Below are positions 63,670 through 64,000 of a stretch of DNA of 64,000 bases, one piece after another; within the stretch, counting starts at the first letter, position 1; the number at the start of each line of letters is the position of its first letter. This stretch comes from Aradus depressus (lineage: Eukaryota; Arthropoda; Insecta; Hemiptera; Aradidae). The position numbers were made by a program, and so were the translations under genes. Location: the NCBI GenBank assembly GCA_963662175.1, contig OY759226.1, positions 24,908,446 through 24,972,445 on the forward strand, in the 5' to 3' direction. Under the pieces are notes generated by a model. It was not told the origin of the DNA, made no database searches, and saw only the letters and a list, made by a program, of their open reading frames with translations.

Positions 63670-64000
63670 AGAGCCATAGAGTGTGCTGGTTTCGGATTAT
63701 GCCAACGTCAGCACAACGTTCAGACTGACTTTAAATATGGTGACACCGATCCACTATGGAAGAAAAATGCCAGAAAAAAAAAGATGTATGTATAGATATG
63801 AACACAAATTAAAACTTGTGTACATTGTGATATAATCTATATTAATAAAGCTGAAACGGGGCATTCTTTTGAGCCCGATTGAATAATAGGCTATGTGGCG
63901 TCCCAGAATTTTGAACGGTAGGGAGGGTTGTAAGGGGGGCCTAAGTATATAAATAGTCCTACCTCATTACGGTTGGTCGGATTTTCATGAAATTTCACAC
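63670..64000. repeat. Flank ending in the 144-bp repeat type
   Basis: 63670-63890 is unrecognised. From 63895 on, tgtggcgtcccagaattttg and cctaagtatataaatag match the repeat at 59700-60690, so the tandem arrays are bracketed by the same element. Confidence 0.6.

Overview
The window looks like a piece of an insect nuclear genome. It is AT-rich and intron-rich, has GT-AG introns and no operons, and carries dense transposable-element remnants. Short TTAGG/CCTAA runs at SINE tails and the gene families present both fit an insect. A hemipteran-like lineage is my guess, but nothing seen here proves it. A 200-base run of N at 59501-59700 marks an assembly gap.

Two protein-coding genes are visible, facing each other. 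The first lies on the + strand from 799 to 15368. It has 13 exons that join without a frame break into the C-terminal 672 residues of a nuclear, low-complexity protein. This protein carries a PPSY motif, an LLEQLL nuclear-receptor box and Lys/Glu- and Ser-rich stretches. It is tentatively an NCOA6-like coactivator, and its 5' part lies before the window. The second lies on the - strand from 58955 down to a stop at 26371. It has 22 exons that join into at least 1089 residues of a secreted protein with 13 complement-control (sushi/CCP) modules, one Ig domain and a basic RKKR site in a charged linker. It resembles the Hikaru genki / Hasp synaptic-cleft matrix proteins, and its 5' part lies beyond the right edge. 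No functional link between the two genes is suggested; they are simply convergent neighbours.

The rest is introns and an 11-kb intergenic stretch (15369-26370) filled with repeats. A tRNA-derived SINE (SINE-1) is present in more than 25 copies on both strands. A second tRNA-derived SINE (SINE-2) has two copies. Other contents are non-LTR retrotransposon fragments (reverse transcriptase, RNase H and 3' ends), three broken mariner copies, one broken Tc1-like element, several MITEs with clear inverted repeats and target duplications, and an interspersed family B.

The most interesting signals are these. (1) A set of foldback (inverted-repeat) elements whose arms carry a compact hammerhead-ribozyme-like motif, with stems I and II still pairing in unrelated families; one of them sits next to a splice acceptor of the sushi gene. 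(2) An intronic array of 45 apparently identical 45-bp units. (3) A 441-bp satellite built out of SINE-1 sequence. (4) A 66-bp minisatellite that reads through as a 22-residue peptide repeat. All coordinates and translations were worked out by eye; no database search was run.
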